This document shows, in pieces, positions 61,937 through 64,000 of a stretch of 64,000 nt of DNA. A program made the translations under genes and the position numbers. Within the stretch, counting starts at the first letter, position 1. Every line of letters begins with the position of its first letter. The notes beneath the pieces are model-generated. The model did not search any database and was not told the origin of the DNA. It worked only from the letters and a program-made list of their open reading frames with translations. The DNA is from Candidatus Gastranaerophilales bacterium (GTDB lineage: Bacteria; Cyanobacteriota; Vampirovibrionia; Gastranaerophilales; Gastranaerophilaceae), in assembly GCA_944325575.1 (NCBI GenBank), contig CALVAR010000004.1, forward strand, positions 42,632-106,631, read 5' to 3'.

Positions 61937-63043
61937 TTATTTTTTCATAAAACTTGGTAATTTTATGTTCTTTTGCCAATTAGAAGGTTCAAAATTTTCT
62001 ATTCCGGGTTCGATAAACTTTTTCATAACGTGTTTTTCTATAAAATGATCAATAAACTGTATGGTAGCACCAAGCGCAACAAAACCGCCAACGGATTTTA
62101 AAAGTCTTATTTTAAACAGCTCGTTTCGCTGCCTTTTCTTCAATACTGCCTTAATAGAATCTTCGATATAGCCTTCAATAGTATTTTTATCCTGTGCAAA
62201 ATTACCTTTTGTTGTTTCATAGAATTTCATAAGCTTGTCAGAAAGTGATGACGGACGTTTTTCTTGCAGCAAATCTTTTCTTATCGAAAACATCTCATCA
62301 ATGTTTTTATTAGAATATTCTTCTATGCTTCTTAACTTTTTATCCGTTATTTTTTCACCGTGTTTTGAACTAAAAATCCAACGTCCTAAAAGTTTGAACG
62401 GATTTTGGTTTTTAAAAGATTTTTCCCTGTCAAAAAGATGCTGTTTTAAATGCTCATTAAACTCCTGTTTAAATCCGTCTATATTATCATTATAATCCTG
62501 AAGCCTGCGGCGTTTTAGATGATTGACAGTAAATTGTTCAATTTCTTCTTTCAACTGTAGAGACATTCCGGATTTTCCAAGTTGAGCAAGTGCAGATGCA
62601 CCTTTTTGTCCGTTATGAACAACTATAATAGGCATAGTAATAGATGCTAAAGCCTGAAAAATAGCCTGTTTAAATGCACGTTTTTTATCAGGGTTGTATT
62701 CTTTTTCATCAGATTTGTATTTGTCATAAATATCAGCACCAAAATACATAAGAGCAGGAATCCATAACAATGCACCCAAAGTAGGTGCAATATCCATAAT
62801 TGCGGCACCAATATCATTTGTAAAAGCCAAGCCTCTCAGCGGCCAAGTCAAAAGCGGATCAACATATTTATCTTTGTGAGTATTATCTGGTTCCTGTTTT
62901 GCAGGAGAAAAAGAATCAACCTCTTCTTCAGAGGGCTTTAAAAAGTGGCTTGTTTCTTCCTTTTCGGAAACAAATGCCTGTTTATAGAAGTCTGCTAAAG
63001 CTGTTTTTTCGGGGGTAGTTGTGTTGTATGTATTAATATTCAC
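61937..63043 (-). CDS. Lineage-specific hypothetical membrane-associated protein
   Basis: 368 aa starting MNINTYNTTTPEKTA, a start similar in style to the zincin at 10779. Residues 1-65 are acidic and polar, then hydrophobic stretches at about 75-105 (DIGAAIMDIAPTLGALLWIPAL) and 130-150, a long charged helical section (about 165-310), and a last hydrophobic piece near 320-335. Not recognised. It is convergent with the 60621 gene (29 bases between stops) and divergent from the L,D-transpeptidase gene. Confidence 0.68.
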   Translation of the reverse strand: MNINTYNTTTPEKTALADFYKQAFVSEKEETSHFLKPSEEEVDSFSPAKQEPDNTHKDKYVDPLLTWPLRGLAFTNDIGAAIMDIAPTLGALLWIPALMYFGADIYDKYKSDEKEYNPDKKRAFKQAIFQALASITMPIIVVHNGQKGASALAQLGKSGMSLQLKEEIEQFTVNHLKRRRLQDYNDNIDGFKQEFNEHLKQHLFDREKSFKNQNPFKLLGRWIFSSKHGEKITDKKLRSIEEYSNKNIDEMFSIRKDLLQEKRPSSLSDKLMKFYETTKGNFAQDKNTIEGYIEDSIKAVLKKRQRNELFKIRLLKSVGGFVALGATIQFIDHFIEKHVMKKFIEPGIENFEPSNWQKNIKLPSFMKK

Positions 63044-63160
63044 CTACCGTCCTCGCTTTTTCATTACTACGATTTAAATATAACCCGTAAATATTGCTTT
63101 TTGCTAATATGTAACATTTTGTGCAGAATTGTAACATAAAAAATAACATAAAATTTTTAT

Positions 63161-63832
63161 ATGGCAAAAAATATATTTACAGGTCTTATATCTATTATGA
63201 AAATTGCACACATATCGGGTAACATAAAAAGAAATCTTGGAATACTGGGGATTACCGGGCTTTCGCTCTTATTTGCCGGACAACCGATAAAAGCACAGAA
63301 TCTTGAAAAAACGCCGGACAGAGATTTGTTTGAAAAAAATATTTCGATTCCACCAAAAGGCACAAAGAACGATACTGTTTTATTAAGTGCACCTTCACCG
63401 CAAATAGAAATTGCGGGAGTTAAAGATACAGCGAGGATAGTTGTTGATTTATCCAAAAATGTTTTATATACATATAATGAAAACGGACAGGCAGAATGTG
63501 CATATCTTATCGCAAGCGGAAAATCCAAATATCCGACAGATACGGGTATAAGAGTTGTTACGCACATAGAGTCATATCCATACAGATCTGCACCCCAAAA
63601 TACAAGAAGATATAGCAGGCCTAATGATTACGGTCCTAAAATAATATGTCTTGAAAAAATTGACCCTAAAACAGGTGAACACAGTTTAACAGGAGAATTT
63701 ATCCACGGAAATAATAATCCAGACTCTATAGGAAAGTATGCCTCTCTTGGATGTATACGCATGGATAATGATGTTATACGAGCACTGTCTAAAAAGGTTA
63801 AAAGAGGCGATATTGTAGTGATTACAAAATAA
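63161..63832 (+). CDS. L,D-transpeptidase (YkuD domain)
   Basis: 223-aa enzyme that makes 3-3 crosslinks in peptidoglycan or attaches proteins to it. The YkuD domain covers about residues 90-222: ARIVVDLSKNVLYTYNENG at its start and the active site HGNNNPDSIG...SLGCIRM, with catalytic Cys and the upstream His. An N-terminal signal or anchor is visible (GILGITGLSLLFAGQPIKA, about residues 27-46). The start ATG 63161 lacks a clear ribosome-binding site; the later ATG at residue 13 is an alternative that would place the hydrophobic segment nearer the start. It agrees with a DAP-type wall, as does the M14 amidase. Confidence 0.9.
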   Translation: MAKNIFTGLISIMKIAHISGNIKRNLGILGITGLSLLFAGQPIKAQNLEKTPDRDLFEKNISIPPKGTKNDTVLLSAPSPQIEIAGVKDTARIVVDLSKNVLYTYNENGQAECAYLIASGKSKYPTDTGIRVVTHIESYPYRSAPQNTRRYSRPNDYGPKIICLEKIDPKTGEHSLTGEFIHGNNNPDSIGKYASLGCIRMDNDVIRALSKKVKRGDIVVITK

Positions 63833-64000
63833 AATGTTGGGCTTTCCGAAGTTTGCAGGTCAGATTTACTAATCCGACAATTTTAAATACTCAAATTATT
63901 CAAAAAAAGACAGTGAGAAATTTATCCGGAGAGGGTGGGACGTTTTGAGCCTCAGCTCGAAACAATACAAATTATCCCACGGAAACCGTGGGTTCGGGAA
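63833..64000. other. Unassigned region at the window edge with a GC-rich hairpin
   Basis: After the L,D-transpeptidase gene no gene is seen. A perfect hairpin CCCACGG-AAA-CCGTGGG lies close to the right edge, and GGAGAGGGTGGGA lies upstream of it. It is more GC-rich than its surroundings and may be part of a structured RNA or an intergenic repeat cut by the window end. Confidence 0.3.

Noticed and set aside
63940..64000. GGAGAGGGTGGGA at the right edge resembling a tRNA-Ser acceptor arm
   Set aside because: The reverse complement lacks a proper T-loop (no TTCRA) and no D-arm or anticodon arm can be placed in the available sequence.
1..64000. CRISPR array, prophage, restriction system, or transposase
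   Set aside because: No regularly spaced repeats, phage structural genes, methylase/nuclease pairs or transposase motifs were found on either strand.

Overview
The window is AT-rich, densely coded bacterial chromosome. Diderm and anaerobic traits stand out: Lgt with a lipoprotein gene, a DAP-type murein peptide amidase, an L,D-transpeptidase, AdhE and hybrid cluster protein. Together with many lineage-restricted hypothetical proteins, some carrying an N-terminal F-[KY]-G motif or single EF-hand loops, this suggests a fermentative gut bacterium. My best guess is a non-photosynthetic cyanobacterial relative (Gastranaerophilales/'Melainabacteria'). That assignment is inference from gene style, not a database result. 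No rRNA, tRNA, CRISPR array, prophage or autonomous transposase was seen.

Layout. 1-7 kb: a truncated EF-hand-like protein, a two-component system, uvrA and a small hypothetical gene, all on the minus strand. 7-14 kb: a plus-strand run of coenzyme and metabolite genes (panD, a uridine-kinase-like P-loop kinase, nadD, yqeK, a hisA-hisI-hisE fusion, a putative zincin, a Nudix hydrolase, a HAD phosphatase, ispF), followed by a 0.5 kb non-coding block rich in inverted repeats. 14-22 kb: a LUD protein, a HAD phosphatase, a MATE transporter, a split SMR transporter gene, a GH13-like protein, a large Gln/Ala-rich protein, lgt. 22-29 kb: a TPR lipoprotein, a stand-alone ClpX-type zinc finger, a HEAT-like protein, ruvX, a DUF1292 protein, an EF-hand protein, a sugar-ABC ATPase and a degenerate histidine kinase. 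29-45 kb: gcvPB, a sugar-binding protein, an M14 amidase, a secreted GH13 enzyme, hpf, an acyl-CoA synthetase, polA, a GIY-YIG nuclease, dusB and a large TPR protein. 45-54 kb: adhE and a glycosyltransferase/methyltransferase island. 54-64 kb: a SIMPL protein, pnuC, hcp with a divergent Crp/Fnr regulator and a perfect 18-bp palindrome between them, a CHAP-like gene with an early in-frame amber codon, lineage-specific membrane proteins, and an L,D-transpeptidase.

The most interesting content is a family of five dispersed, modular elements of 175-368 bp at about 17.7, 28.9, 31.4, 35.8 and 42.7 kb. All lie in the same orientation and share both ends. One internal stem keeps its pairing through compensatory changes between copies, so the folded structure appears to be selected. 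One copy splits an SMR drug-transporter gene between codons, one supplies the last residues of an acyl-CoA synthetase, and one has replaced the start region of dusB. The 3' end of a nearby GIY-YIG nuclease gene resembles the right end of the element, a possible but unproven link to its mobility.

How the genes work together: nadD and pnuC serve NAD synthesis and uptake; a secreted GH13 enzyme, a sugar-binding protein and a MalK-type ATPase suggest oligosaccharide use; AdhE disposes of reducing equivalents; Hcp with its Crp/Fnr neighbour handles nitrosative stress; Lgt, the M14 amidase and the L,D-transpeptidase belong to envelope maintenance.
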